Below, in pieces: positions 16,799 to 26,043 of a stretch of DNA of 64,000 nucleotides. This DNA is from Labrenzia sp. R4_2 (GTDB lineage Bacteria > Pseudomonadota > Alphaproteobacteria > Rhizobiales > Stappiaceae): the NCBI RefSeq assembly GCF_017743865.1, contig NZ_JAGHRJ010000005.1, positions 346,775-410,774 on the forward strand, written 5' to 3'. A program made the translations under genes and the position numbers. Position 1 is the stretch's first letter, and the number at the start of each line of letters is the position of its first letter. The notes under the pieces were generated by a model. That model searched no databases. It saw only the letters and a list, made by a program, of their open reading frames with translations, and was not told where the DNA came from.

Positions 16799-17416
16799 TT
16801 ATTCGTCTCGCTCAGCTGCGGTTCGCAGTCCAGCTCGCGCAAGTGTTGCTTTCAAGAGCCTTTCCCCGCGTAGACTTGCGTTAATCTGCATATGAAGCGC
16901 TGTTTTTTCCCATTCACCGGTCTGAAGGCTTTTTAGCTGCTCATCATCCAGCGTACCCTCCGGAATATCAATGGTAAGCTTCTCTAATGACTCAACGTTT
17001 TCAATAGTCGCCCTGAATCCTACTTCAACCGCACCAGACTGTACGGACAGTATCCGGTACATGCCGTCAAGACGCACTTCAATGGGACTTTCCGGGATTT
17101 TCCTTACAATGTCGCGCCCCTGCTTTCCGGTGACCGACATGTCCTGACCAACGACTAACTCGTCTTTGTCTTCAAGTTTTTGAAGCAACTTGTCATTACT
17201 TTGATCTAAGGCCACTCTGGCGTTGGCCAGACGAGCATTTTCCTTGGCTAGATCGCCAAGTATACGATATTTTTCTATTTCCTGCTCAGTCGCTTTTGCA
17301 TCAAATTCGACTTTCTTATCTCTCGACCTGGCTTCAAGATAGAGCTTGAAATACCATCCTGTTCCGACAATGCCAGCGACAGCCAAAATTGCAGTCAACG
17401 TTTCGGTGCCATTCAT
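16799..17416 (-). CDS. Cargo cassette gene 2: membrane-anchored coiled-coil protein, unknown
   Basis: A 205-residue protein with one N-terminal membrane segment (ETLTAILAVAGIVGTGWYF), a charged helical region at residues 30-90 likely to form a coiled coil, and a C-terminal mixed domain (GMYRILSVQSGAVEVGFRA). It starts 3 bp after the stop of the partner gene. I do not recognise the family. The pair interrupts the normal gpV-gpW order of P2-like tails, so it is cargo rather than a tail gene. Confidence 0.7.
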   Translation of the reverse strand: MNGTETLTAILAVAGIVGTGWYFKLYLEARSRDKKVEFDAKATEQEIEKYRILGDLAKENARLANARVALDQSNDKLLQKLEDKDELVVGQDMSVTGKQGRDIVRKIPESPIEVRLDGMYRILSVQSGAVEVGFRATIENVESLEKLTIDIPEGTLDDEQLKSLQTGEWEKTALHMQINASLRGERLLKATLARAGLRTAAERDE

Positions 17417-17419
17417 GTT

Positions 17420-17773
17420 TTAAGCCGCCGTTGAAAGAACATTGTTGAACACATCCCAAAGCTTGGAAGTGTATGAGGTCGAACCTTTTTCCAGATGGAC
17501 AACAAGCTCTGTTTTTCGACGCTCTTCCTTACTAAGCCGTTTAACCTCCCCATAAACTGAGATCGCATATGCATCATCAATACCTTTTTGCAAGGCAAGT
17601 ATTGCAGGCATAATCCTGGTAGGAACGCCGCCATCAAAGTCTTCTCCTCTAATGGTTACTCTGTATTTCGGCCAACCATCGAACTGAATGTCATCAGGCA
17701 GTAAATCCTCTCCATTTTCGATATCTTCTAAAATCCTAAAAAGATCGTCTTCGCTCGCAATTGTTATCGCCAT
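17420..17773 (-). CDS. Cargo cassette gene 1: small acidic protein, unknown
   Basis: A 117-residue protein. The central block WPKYRVTIRGEDFDGGVPTR looks conserved in character (aromatic, Gly/Asp-rich turn), followed by MPAILALQKGIDDAY and a C-terminal ELVVHLEKGS strand. It resembles uncharacterised bacterial proteins that I cannot name with certainty. AT-rich compared with the tail genes on both sides. It probably acts with the membrane protein encoded 3 bp downstream, perhaps in lysogen-protecting defence, but this is only inference. Confidence 0.65.
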   Translation of the reverse strand: MAITIASEDDLFRILEDIENGEDLLPDDIQFDGWPKYRVTIRGEDFDGGVPTRIMPAILALQKGIDDAYAISVYGEVKRLSKEERRKTELVVHLEKGSTSYTSKLWDVFNNVLSTAA

Positions 17774-17874
17774 ATCAGCCTGCCATTTTTCCGGAGCAAT
17801 TATGTTTCTGAAGAATCACCTGCCTTGCAACCAATAATTTCTTTCATCAGTCAAACAACTGAAATCGGCTTAGG

Positions 17875-18408
17875 CTAAACCGGCGGCCCAGGAGGGCCCG
17901 AAGGCGCGGACACATGACCATGCGTGTCTCCCACGTTCTTCCCGTTGTGGGTCAAGCTTGCCCCTTCAATTGCAACCGGGCCTTTCAGCGTGATGCTTGC
18001 AGCCTCCAATGTGAAGGTGTTTGCCTTCACATCAACGTTGTTCGCACCGGTCACTGAGATGTCATTCGACCCCTGATTGATGACAACCATCAAACCACCG
18101 GCAAACGCCATATAGAAAAGCTCGCCATCGCCGGTTGGCGGGCCATCCGCACTGGACCAGATCGCACCAAGAACCGCGCCATCTTCCCCATCCCAGTCCA
18201 TCAGACAGACAACTTGGCTGTCCATATCCGGCATGCGGTAGAGCTTGTTCGCACCGGTGCCGCCCTGCAAAACGTGGATCCAGCCGGAGGTGTCCTCATC
18301 CTCATCGTCAAACCGGATTTTAACCCGGCCTTTTTGCGGATCGCGCTCGATCACCGTGCCACGCCTATAAGGGGAGTTCTTGCCGCTTTGATGAACCCGG
18401 TCAGACAC
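17875..18408 (-). CDS. Baseplate spike protein V (P2 gpV-like)
   Basis: A 177-residue protein starting MSDRVHQSGKNSPYRRG. It has an OB-fold region (KGRVKIRFDDEDEDTSGWI) and a repetitive C-terminus (DISVTGANNVDVKANTFTLE) as in the beta-helical spike, ending in a His/Gly-Pro-rich tip (GDTHGHVSAPSGPPGPPV). It punctures the outer membrane. Its start overlaps the gpD stop by 8 nt. Confidence 0.88.
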   Translation of the reverse strand: MSDRVHQSGKNSPYRRGTVIERDPQKGRVKIRFDDEDEDTSGWIHVLQGGTGANKLYRMPDMDSQVVCLMDWDGEDGAVLGAIWSSADGPPTGDGELFYMAFAGGLMVVINQGSNDISVTGANNVDVKANTFTLEAASITLKGPVAIEGASLTHNGKNVGDTHGHVSAPSGPPGPPV

Positions 18409-19399
18409 CTTTCAACTCCAATGCTGTCGTGTAGTTTGCCCGCTTCTGGCGGTGTTTTGAAACATGGGTCAGGTAGTTTCCGGCGTATTTGCCGAAACTG
18501 CTCCCAAGCGCGATGACTTGACCGGCAATCAAAAGCGGATCGCCAATTACGGTGACACGGGCGGTGCGCCGGTCCTCATTGGCCTTGGCCAGCCGGGACT
18601 TGGCGAGCTTTTTGGCTTGGTCTTCGTCTTCGACCCGCTCATCGATTTCAAGCGTATCGCCTGCGGGCGCGCTCAAATCCTGTACTTCTTGTGTGATCAG
18701 ACGTTTGTTTTCGCCCTTCAGGTATCTCACCCGTGCTTTGGAGTAGGTCTTGTCGGTCTTTTCCTTGGCAGACCACCTTGTCCCGGCTGCAAGATCCGAA
18801 ATCTCCAGCGTCCGCACCGGACCCTGGCTTTCAATATCTTCCCGCTTGAAAAAAACCAGTGCCCCGTCCTTGATGGAAACAAAATGGCCGAAATCTTCGG
18901 CCAGCCGTTTGATGAACTCCAGATCCCGCTCACGGCGCTGACGTTTGTAAACAAAATTCACGGCCTCGATCGCGCCTTTGATCGTAAGCCCGTGGCGTCC
19001 ACCTACGTCCTGGATGATCTTTTCCAGCGTCGTGTTCTCATGGCCTTTGGATTTCAAGGTCCGCTGCGTCGTTTCCGGAAACGCGGAGATGGCCCGGAAC
19101 TTCAAGGTATCGTTGCCACGTGATCCGGACGCAGAAGGAATATCGACCTGAAACAACCCCGCCGGCACAAATGCGCCACCCCTGTAGCCGATCGCCGGAA
19201 CGGTTACGATATCGCCCTGTTCCGGCCGCCAAGCCCCGCGCCACAATCCAGTGTCATCGCGCAAGGTGACAGCAATCTCATCTGCCTTGCCATGCAGATT
19301 ATCGGTCCAGGCGAAGTCAATGAGGTACGGGGCAAGCTCACTGCCAACATCAACACCATTGACCAGAAGCGATACGAAGGGTTCGGGAAAGGCTGCCAT
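18401..19399 (-). CDS. Tail protein D (P2 late control D-like, baseplate hub)
   Basis: A 332-residue gpD family protein: LIDFAWTDNLHGKADEIAVTL near the start, then GRHGLTIKG and FVYKRQRRERDLEFIKRLAEDFG. ATG 19399 overlaps the gpX stop (TAATG); the upstream TTG frame start is less likely. It builds the hub between tail tube and spike. Confidence 0.9.
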   Translation of the reverse strand: MAAFPEPFVSLLVNGVDVGSELAPYLIDFAWTDNLHGKADEIAVTLRDDTGLWRGAWRPEQGDIVTVPAIGYRGGAFVPAGLFQVDIPSASGSRGNDTLKFRAISAFPETTQRTLKSKGHENTTLEKIIQDVGGRHGLTIKGAIEAVNFVYKRQRRERDLEFIKRLAEDFGHFVSIKDGALVFFKREDIESQGPVRTLEISDLAAGTRWSAKEKTDKTYSKARVRYLKGENKRLITQEVQDLSAPAGDTLEIDERVEDEDQAKKLAKSRLAKANEDRRTARVTVIGDPLLIAGQVIALGSSFGKYAGNYLTHVSKHRQKRANYTTALELKGV

Positions 19400-19653
19400 T
19401 ACCCGCTTCGCTTCCAAGGAGGTAGGAGACTTTCCTCCAGCCCGGTATCTTCAACCACAGGAATTCGTAAACGGAGGCCGGGCGGAAGGATCGGCGGTAC
19501 GGGCGAAAGGTCCTCCAGGAACAGATCCCGGTTGGCCTCAATGATCAGGTCCATGGCATCCGCATCATTGTAGTAAGCCCAGGCAATCGTATCCCAGCGA
19601 TCACCGGGCAGCGTTAGATGCTCCAGAAACTCACCTGTCTTAACGGCCATCAT
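19399..19653 (-). CDS. Tail protein X (P2 gpX-like, LysM-type)
   Basis: An 84-residue protein with the LysM-like TLPGDRWDTIAWAYY...IIEANRDL pattern of gpX, which helps finish the tail. Starts ATGATG overlap the stop of gpU. Confidence 0.85.
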   Translation of the reverse strand: MMAVKTGEFLEHLTLPGDRWDTIAWAYYNDADAMDLIIEANRDLFLEDLSPVPPILPPGLRLRIPVVEDTGLEESLLPPWKRSG

Positions 19654-20123
19654 GGCAAAAGCCTCTTTGTCAGGGGATTGATAATGGCCCGTGCCAGACT
19701 TGCCGCGCCGCTGCCTCCGATCGAAAGGGCCCCGCCCGGCACCTCGATCAGCTCGATGCTGGCTTCCAAGCGGACAATGCGCCCGCTTTCCGTGGTTTTC
19801 TGCAATGTGATCTTGACCGACTTTGGCCAGAATTTTTTGCCGTCATAACTGCCGTTACCGAAGATGAGCGGCACTGCCTGACGTTTGCTGCGCATCGCCT
19901 TCAGCTTCGCGTACTCGGCTTCCGGGTCGCAAAAACTCTCATCGAAGAAGAACGAAAACGATCGTTTGTCGAGCTTCTCTCCAGCCTCCTGAGGGATTGG
20001 CTTACCCCGCAGGACTTTATGTTCATGGAAGCTGTTTTCCAGCGTTTCGGACGCGCCCGTCGGACCAGTCATGACCGACGACACTCCAAGCTGCAGATCT
20101 CCAAGGTAAGCAAACGCCGCCAT
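19650..20123 (-). CDS. Tail completion protein U (P2 gpU-like)
   Basis: A 157-residue protein of the gpU family (MAAFAYLGDLQLGVSS, then LIFGNGSYDGKKFWPKSVKI). The order tape measure-U-X-D is P2-like. Its start overlaps the tape-measure stop. Confidence 0.87.
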   Translation of the reverse strand: MAAFAYLGDLQLGVSSVMTGPTGASETLENSFHEHKVLRGKPIPQEAGEKLDKRSFSFFFDESFCDPEAEYAKLKAMRSKRQAVPLIFGNGSYDGKKFWPKSVKITLQKTTESGRIVRLEASIELIEVPGGALSIGGSGAASLARAIINPLTKRLLP

Positions 20124-23053
20124 CAGAATTCAAGCCTCTCGTCTTCATCGAGCCGTTCGCGGATCAAGGCGACCAGTTCGTCCGCATTATCGCGAAGGAT
20201 TTGCTGCAGTCTTTCTTCGTCAATTGCACTGCCTTCAATCGAAATAGACGGGCTGTAGGTGATGCTGATGGCGCGTCCGCCTGAGCCACCATTTCTGGCC
20301 GACGTGCTTGCGCCAGTGGCCGGAGCCGCAAGGGCGGATTGGGACGGCGTGATCGGGCTCGGGGCAGCTCCCGCAAGAGACGGCACTGTCAGAGAAGCTG
20401 CCGCCATGGTCGCCGCAGCGGTCCGGCGCATGGCGGCAACCAACGGCCCCGGCCGGATCGACCGGGCCATGGTTTCAGAAAACTTCAGCCGGTGAATGTC
20501 CGATAGCGGACCCACTTTGGCCGGAGACGATGGCAGATGATCGCGCAAGGCCTGGGCGACCTTACGCATTTCGGCGACAACGACATGGGCACGGGCGCGC
20601 ATTCCTGCCGCAATCGTGTCCATCATGCGCCCGCCCTGATATGCGAAATCAACCCCGTCCAGATGAGACCGCACCGCTGCAATCGCCGTCCCGACAATAC
20701 CGGGTAAGGCCCTGGCAGCTTCTTCTGTGGCTGCAATGGCTTTCTGCGCCGCTTCAATCCTTGCCGGATCCTGCACGGTCGCTTTTGCCTCCGGCATTTG
20801 GAACGCATCGAGCTGTTTGGAGGCTTCCAGCATTTGCGCAGCGACTTCAGCAAAGGCACCGCCGCTCTCAACCACCTTGGCAAGTTCTGCCCGGTAGGTT
20901 TGAAGGCTCATCTGACCGGCCTGCAGCGCTTCTGTCAGCGCATAGCCCTTGTCAAAGTCGCTACTGAACGGATTAAGTGCCGAACTGGTGTTGGCCATGC
21001 CGGATAGGTCGGCAAAGATCCTATCAACTCCCCGCGCCCCGCGGAGAGCATTCAGCGCTTGCCCGGCTGCATCGACCGCACCGGAAACCATGGAGGCAAT
21101 GGCCTCACCGAGCCCGGCCGCTGCATCCTGCATGGTGGCAAAGATTGCTTTCAGCCGGTCCCAGCCGTTCTCGGCTGCGGTGACCAGCGTGTCAAAAGCG
21201 CCCGAGACCCAGCCTGAAAAACCTTCCGGCAACTGCGGTACCGGCATGGTCAAGTCCGGCCAATTCATCTCCGGCCAGTCAAAGTCAAACAGCGCTTTGA
21301 CCTTGTCCCATCCAGCCGATGCTTTCTCCGACAAGCCGTCAAAGAAACCGCTGACCCATGTGGTGATTTCGGACCAGTTGGCGATGATCAAACCGAGCGG
21401 TGACCAGGCAAACAGCGACTTCAGGGTATCCCAGGCAGACGAGGCCTTTTCCTGAATGCCAGACCAAAGATCAGCGAAGAACGTTTTGATGGCATCCCAG
21501 TTGTTGGCAATCAACGCCAACGGATGCCAGGAGAGGTTTTCCTTGAACCAGCTCCACGCAGTTGATGCTGCGGAAGTAATCCCGTCCCAGGCCGCACCCA
21601 CCTTGTCCTTCACCCAATCCCAGGCGGCTGCGAACCAGGCGGTCACCTGATCCCAGTTGTTGTAAACGTACCAAGCCCCGGCTGCGAGCGCAGCGACCCC
21701 GGCAATCACGGCAACAATCGGCAGGGACAAGGTGGCGATCCCGCTGGCCAGCAAGGCGAAGCCGGAGACCAGCTGGATGACGCCGGTCACAACGCTTAGA
21801 ATAGTGCTGGCGAGCGGCAATCCAATCAGCACCATGGCAAGGTTGTTCCAGCCGCCGAGCATATCAGCAGCAAAGGACAACCAAACACCGAGTTCCTCAA
21901 AGACGCCATAGGCTTCCACGCCAAACCGCCAGAGGCCTTCCAACGTTGTTATGACATTTTCGGAAATTGTCTGTGCCAGCTTCAGCAATGTGCCGTCGGC
22001 CGCCATGGCATTCACAGTGTCAAGCAGGCCCTGCAGCTTTTCCTTGGCCCATTCAAAGACACCAGCCTCAGCGATCATTAGGCGGAATTTCCACCAAAAA
22101 CTGGACATGGTTGACACCATGCCATCCCACGTTTTGGCCATTTTTTGGGAAGCACCCGCTGCCCGTTCTCCCATCAGTTCAACGAGCTTAGCGATCACAT
22201 CGCGGCCAAGCTCGCCCTTGGAGGCCATCTCTTGAAGCTTTGCCGCAGATTGTCCGGTTGCTTTGGAAAGGAGATCCCAGACCGGAACGCCGCGCTCCAA
22301 CAACTGAAGCGCCTCTTCTCCTTGAAGTTTTCCTTTTGTCCAAGCTTGTCCAACAGCAAGGATGATTCCGGATAGGTTTTCGGCACCGCCCCCGGACATT
22401 GCCATCGTATCGACAAGTGCTTCCATCGTGCCGTTGGTCGGATCAATTCCGAAGGTCTTAAGCTGGCGGTAAGCTTCAATGAGTTGCGGTAACTCGAGCG
22501 GTGTTTTCAGCTCAAATGCACCTATCCAGTCCATGGCTTTTCGGGCTGCTAGTGCAGACCCTTCCAACGCTTCGAGCTGGACCATGTAGGCTTCATTCTG
22601 CGCAGCCGGGCCAATCACCAAATTGGCAATGCCAGCGGCCGTGCCACCAGCCCCAAGGGCCAAGCCGCCCGCAACCATCGCGCCGCTGGCAATACGTCCG
22701 AGCCCCTTGCCCATGAGCGCGGCACCCCGGCGGGTCCGGTCAAGGGCAGCGCGCAGGGAAAAGGCCCGGCGTATGGCGGTCGAAACATGACCGGTGAAAC
22801 GCGACATGGCCGCAGCTGCCCGAACGATCGGGGCAGATACACCGCTGGCAGCAGCCTTCACCGCCGACATCAAGCGCTCAAGCCGGGAGGTCGCAGCAGC
22901 TAACTTGGTCTGAGATTTGACTTGGGATTTGGCAAGTTTGGCCTGGGCGCGGTTGGCCCTTTCCATGCGTTCATTGACCTTCAGCAGCTTTTGCAGCCGC
23001 TTGGAGGCGCGGTCCTTATATTCCGCGACAATACCAAGACGCATGTCAGCCAT
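20123..23053 (-). CDS. Tail tape measure protein
   Basis: A 976-residue protein that sets tail length. A basic coiled-coil N-terminus (residues 1-80, rich in Lys, Arg and Gln) is followed by the tape-measure domain (AYMVQLEALEGSALAARKAMDW). A hydrophobic region lies around 410-460 (ALLASGIATLSLPIVAVIAGVAAL). Tandem Trp-rich repeats such as NWDAIKTFFADLWSGI run from about 480 to 640. The C-terminal 100 residues are Pro/Ala/Ser-rich. Length and position right after the frameshifted chaperone genes fit. Confidence 0.92.
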   Translation of the reverse strand: MADMRLGIVAEYKDRASKRLQKLLKVNERMERANRAQAKLAKSQVKSQTKLAAATSRLERLMSAVKAAASGVSAPIVRAAAAMSRFTGHVSTAIRRAFSLRAALDRTRRGAALMGKGLGRIASGAMVAGGLALGAGGTAAGIANLVIGPAAQNEAYMVQLEALEGSALAARKAMDWIGAFELKTPLELPQLIEAYRQLKTFGIDPTNGTMEALVDTMAMSGGGAENLSGIILAVGQAWTKGKLQGEEALQLLERGVPVWDLLSKATGQSAAKLQEMASKGELGRDVIAKLVELMGERAAGASQKMAKTWDGMVSTMSSFWWKFRLMIAEAGVFEWAKEKLQGLLDTVNAMAADGTLLKLAQTISENVITTLEGLWRFGVEAYGVFEELGVWLSFAADMLGGWNNLAMVLIGLPLASTILSVVTGVIQLVSGFALLASGIATLSLPIVAVIAGVAALAAGAWYVYNNWDQVTAWFAAAWDWVKDKVGAAWDGITSAASTAWSWFKENLSWHPLALIANNWDAIKTFFADLWSGIQEKASSAWDTLKSLFAWSPLGLIIANWSEITTWVSGFFDGLSEKASAGWDKVKALFDFDWPEMNWPDLTMPVPQLPEGFSGWVSGAFDTLVTAAENGWDRLKAIFATMQDAAAGLGEAIASMVSGAVDAAGQALNALRGARGVDRIFADLSGMANTSSALNPFSSDFDKGYALTEALQAGQMSLQTYRAELAKVVESGGAFAEVAAQMLEASKQLDAFQMPEAKATVQDPARIEAAQKAIAATEEAARALPGIVGTAIAAVRSHLDGVDFAYQGGRMMDTIAAGMRARAHVVVAEMRKVAQALRDHLPSSPAKVGPLSDIHRLKFSETMARSIRPGPLVAAMRRTAAATMAAASLTVPSLAGAAPSPITPSQSALAAPATGASTSARNGGSGGRAISITYSPSISIEGSAIDEERLQQILRDNADELVALIRERLDEDERLEF

Positions 23054-23283
23054 CAGCCGTGCTCCGCTTGCCCGGCTTCAATCGGAAGGCGGTCCGTCTT
23101 TTTCGCAGGTTGTTGCTCCAGGAGCTCAAGCAAGGACAGCCCGTCGCCATCACATTCTCCGGCACACAGACGCAGATCGGTCACATCCGCCAGGGCCATC
23201 ACCAAAATGCCGGTCACAACACCCAGCCAAAAGGAAGGTGTCCGGTTACGCGGCATCGGTGCGTGGGCGATATGGATGTTCAT
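23053..23283 (-). CDS. Small membrane protein between tail chaperone and tape measure
   Basis: A 76-residue protein with one hydrophobic segment (SFWLGVVTGILVMALADV) and a charged C-terminus with two Cys. Start ATGA overlaps the stop of the frameshift extension and its stop overlaps the tape-measure ATG, so it is clearly part of the operon. Function unknown. Confidence 0.65.
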   Translation of the reverse strand: MNIHIAHAPMPRNRTPSFWLGVVTGILVMALADVTDLRLCAGECDGDGLSLLELLEQQPAKKTDRLPIEAGQAEHG

Positions 23284-23836
23284 CGGCGTGGGCTTCCGCC
23301 AACATCAGCCGCTTTGCGCTCCGCTTCGGCGCGAGCTTCATCAAAGGCGAGCTGGTCCTCGTAAACGGCCAGAAACTCTTCTTCCAGCAGGTCATCAAGG
23401 TAACCGGGGGACCAACCCCGGTTGACCATGTAGGTGTGGCATTCCAGCGAAGACAGGCGGATGCCTTCTTCGCTTAAGCCTTTCCCTCGCTGTCCTCGCC
23501 ATCATCGTCTTCACCGGCGACGAACACTTCGGTCATGAGCTCATTGGCATCTGTCAGCGGGATGTAGGCACCAAAATCAGAAGCTGTGATGGTTTCGCCG
23601 TCGAACTTCGCTACGCGGCAGATGTAGAGCACCTGCGCTTTGCCAAGGTTGTTTTTGGCTAAACGGGTGCAGCTTGCCCAAACACCATGCTTGCGGAATT
23701 TCGGGAAGGTCACGGTGACACCGGTTTCCGGTAGAACGAAAGTCTCGTCACCCTCGTTTGCAGCCCGATAGGCCTTCAGTTTGGCGATTACGCCGGTTTT
23801 GGTTTCCGGTTCGGTAGTTTCGACGGACTTGGACAT
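23280..23836 (-). CDS. Tail assembly chaperone, -1 frameshift product (gpE+E'/gpGT-like)
   Basis: Slipping back one base at the heptamer 23480-23486 fuses the first 119 residues of the short protein to 66 more, ending at TGA 23280, for a 185-residue product. The extension (SSLECHTYMVNRGWSPGYLD, then an acidic helix) resembles P2 E'-type extensions with their short Trp/Pro motif. It has no strong start of its own before a mid-frame ATG. The next gene starts by ATGA overlap with its stop, which supports the extension being translated. Confidence 0.82.
23474..23836 (-). CDS. Tail assembly chaperone, unshifted product (gpE/gpG-like)
   Basis: A 120-residue acidic protein between the tail tube and the tape measure, where long-tailed phages encode the chaperone that coats the tape measure. 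The last residues (EDDDGEDSEGKA) carry the slippery site. Most ribosomes would stop at TAA 23474-23476. It corresponds in role to P2 gpE or lambda gpG. Confidence 0.85.
   Translation of the reverse strand: MSKSVETTEPETKTGVIAKLKAYRAANEGDETFVLPETGVTVTFPKFRKHGVWASCTRLAKNNLGKAQVLYICRVAKFDGETITASDFGAYIPLTDANELMTEVFVAGEDDDGEDSEGKA
23480..23486 (-). promoter_or_regulatory. Slippery heptamer G GGA AAG (programmed -1 frameshift)
   Basis: On the minus strand the heptamer is in the right phase (G-GGA-AAG), one codon before the last sense codon of the short frame. After a -1 shift the tRNAs re-pair as GGG and AAA. This is the heptamer used by lambda G/GT. Confidence 0.85.
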
Positions 23837-23933
23837 ATTGGGCTCCGTTTCAAAAGAAACAACCGGCCACGGGTACGGCCGGTTGCCTTGCTGATCAAAT
23901 CAGGCCTTTTCAGGCAACGGAGGAAGAGTGCCC

Positions 23934-24452
23934 CTAACGGGCCCAGATGTCGCCGGAACTGTTCCGCGCCTTGTTGTTGAAGACATCAACCTCCAACAAA
24001 ACGCTGTCGCTGTCATGAACCCGCTGCACAAGCCGCGAACAAGTGAACTCGTAATCGACCTCGTCCAGGTCGCCGAGTTTCGCTCCGCCAAACTCAGTCT
24101 TGAAAAACTGAACGCTTGCGATGGTGATCAAGGTGCAGGAGCGCTCCCGGTCCAGCCCGTCAGGACCGTTGACATCCAGATGCTGATGGAGCTGCAACTT
24201 GTGCACCTTGGTCGGATTGTAGAATTCTTCGGCCAACTCCGGCTCCAGTGCCTGGAACTTCATGGTCCCGGTCAAGGCTTCAAGCACGCGGGTCGGTGTT
24301 TTGAACACGGCCACCTGGCCGAGCGTCTCGATATCGACGGTTTTCCATTCAATCGACGGGATCTTGAATTCCCGCGTTATCCCGAGCAGCGAGTTGTCTT
24401 CCAGATAGACATCCGCGTTGGTGATGTTGGAAAAGCGGCGGTAGTCGGTCAT
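23934..24452 (-). CDS. Major tail tube protein (P2 FII-like)
   Basis: A 172-residue inner tail tube protein with the FII pattern (FSNITNADVYLEDNSLLG near the start, ALTGTMKFQALEPEL in the middle). It follows the sheath gene by 40 bp. A copy of the palindrome GGAACTGTTCC (23955-23965) lies in its last codons. Confidence 0.9.
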   Translation of the reverse strand: MTDYRRFSNITNADVYLEDNSLLGITREFKIPSIEWKTVDIETLGQVAVFKTPTRVLEALTGTMKFQALEPELAEEFYNPTKVHKLQLHQHLDVNGPDGLDRERSCTLITIASVQFFKTEFGGAKLGDLDEVDYEFTCSRLVQRVHDSDSVLLEVDVFNNKARNSSGDIWAR

Positions 24453-24492
24453 GGGTCTTGTCTCCTAGTGTTTCTACCGGGCCGCAGGTGCT

Positions 24493-25812
24493 TTAGGCAG
24501 CCTGCGGATCAGTGGCGGTTGCCAGACCCAGTGGATCGCGGATCAGATCGATGTTGATGGAGTCTTCAACGGTCAGCCGCTCCATGATGCCAACCGGCGC
24601 ATATTCCTTGCGCCAGTAGAGCCAGCCATCGGCCACGCTTTCCGGCGTGGTTTTCTGACGGTTGAACGAGAACCGGAAATCATAGAGCGCCGGATCCCGG
24701 CCTACGGTTTTGGAAAGACCGTAGGCGTTGATCTGGTCTTCCACTTTTTCCAGTGATGCCGGGTTGGCGTTCCGGTCTTTCCATTCATCAAGGAAATGGA
24801 GGATTGCTTCGTTCATCACGTCTTCGATGTATTGGACGTGAATGAAATTGCGCATGTCCGTCGATGTCGGATAGGCAGCGGACCGGTTGCCAGAGACGTG
24901 CGGTCCTTTGCCCCAGCGTTCCTCGCAAGTCACCACGCCCGCGCCGCGCAGGTCCTGAACATCCGATGTCGGATCACCCGGAATATAAAGGACATCCTGT
25001 GCAGCCCCTTCAATTCCGGTCAAAGCCCGGTTGGAAGGCGAATGGTGATAGCCAAAGTTCATGACTGACATCAACATCATGCCCGCCAAATGCGCCGAAT
25101 AAGGATCGGGGATAGCTTCTCCGGCCGTATCCGATGTCTCGTCCAGATTGACCACATTCATATGCGGCCAGCACAGGATGGCGCGCCGGTCATTGGTTTG
25201 CCAGTCGAATGAGCCAGACGGGCCGCGCGCCTCAATCACCTGCTGTGGTGTCACACCGAGCGGGGCATCAAGGAGGTAACGGGCCTTGATGCGGGCGGCG
25301 ATCGCTTGCATCTCAGCCCGGACGCCGGTCAAACCATCAAACCCAGGCGTTAGAATGATTTTCGGGAACCAGCCAAAGGACTGATAACAAGCATAAGCAT
25401 GCTTGAGGCCGCTCGGTTTTCCGGCAGCGTCCCATGCACCGATGATATCGAGCTGATCCACTTGGGTCGGGTCCGGATTTTCGCCGACATCTTTGTGAAC
25501 GGCCGGATCAAAGACGTTGACAGCGACGATTGTCCCAACGCCGCGCCCCTGATCTTTGGAGAACATGGCGTTGAGTTTTTGCGGCAGGGTGTACCCCTCG
25601 CGCACCGGCCCGAAATGCTTGGCGATATCCGACTGGCGGCGCAGGACAATCCTGGTGTTCACATATTTGGCTTGGTCCTCAGCCGTTGTGTGAACCTCAT
25701 GGATGGGTGCGGTACCAATCACGATCGCAGTTGCCGCTTTAAGTTCACGGACGAAAAAACCGGCGTCGTTGACATCGACGATTTCGGGACCGAAGTAACG
25801 TTCAGTGGACAT
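24493..25812 (-). CDS. Tail sheath protein (Mu L / P2 FI-like)
   Basis: A 439-residue contractile sheath protein. The N-terminus (ATAIVIGTAPI) and C-terminus (WLYWRKEYAPVGIMERLTV) have the conserved handshake strands of sheath proteins, with a variable middle. It makes this phage a myovirus. Confidence 0.92.
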   Translation of the reverse strand: MSTERYFGPEIVDVNDAGFFVRELKAATAIVIGTAPIHEVHTTAEDQAKYVNTRIVLRRQSDIAKHFGPVREGYTLPQKLNAMFSKDQGRGVGTIVAVNVFDPAVHKDVGENPDPTQVDQLDIIGAWDAAGKPSGLKHAYACYQSFGWFPKIILTPGFDGLTGVRAEMQAIAARIKARYLLDAPLGVTPQQVIEARGPSGSFDWQTNDRRAILCWPHMNVVNLDETSDTAGEAIPDPYSAHLAGMMLMSVMNFGYHHSPSNRALTGIEGAAQDVLYIPGDPTSDVQDLRGAGVVTCEERWGKGPHVSGNRSAAYPTSTDMRNFIHVQYIEDVMNEAILHFLDEWKDRNANPASLEKVEDQINAYGLSKTVGRDPALYDFRFSFNRQKTTPESVADGWLYWRKEYAPVGIMERLTVEDSINIDLIRDPLGLATATDPQAA

Positions 25813-25815
25813 TGG

Positions 25816-26040
25816 TTAAGCTCCCTCTTCGCCGGATTGAGCCGGTTTGATGAGTTTCATGGCCTTCCAGCCCCGCACAGCAGAGTGGTCATCCGGCAGC
25901 AGGTAGTCCTTGCCTGGATGAAGAACGGCCTCGAAATAAGTGACGGGTTCACCATCAGGGTTCTTTGCGCGCAAAGACACTGACTGGATCGGGCCAGAGT
26001 AGGTGTAGGTGGAAAAGGAATATTCGGTCGGGGCAGCCAT
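25816..26040 (-). CDS. Small phage protein in the gp38 position
   Basis: A 74-residue protein lying 3 bp before the sheath gene. In Mu this place holds gp38, a short DUF2635 protein. Sequence similarity is not obvious to me; the only hint is LHPGKDYLLPDDHS. Function unknown. Confidence 0.6.
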   Translation of the reverse strand: MAAPTEYSFSTYTYSGPIQSVSLRAKNPDGEPVTYFEAVLHPGKDYLLPDDHSAVRGWKAMKLIKPAQSGEEGA

Positions 26041-26043
26041 GGC

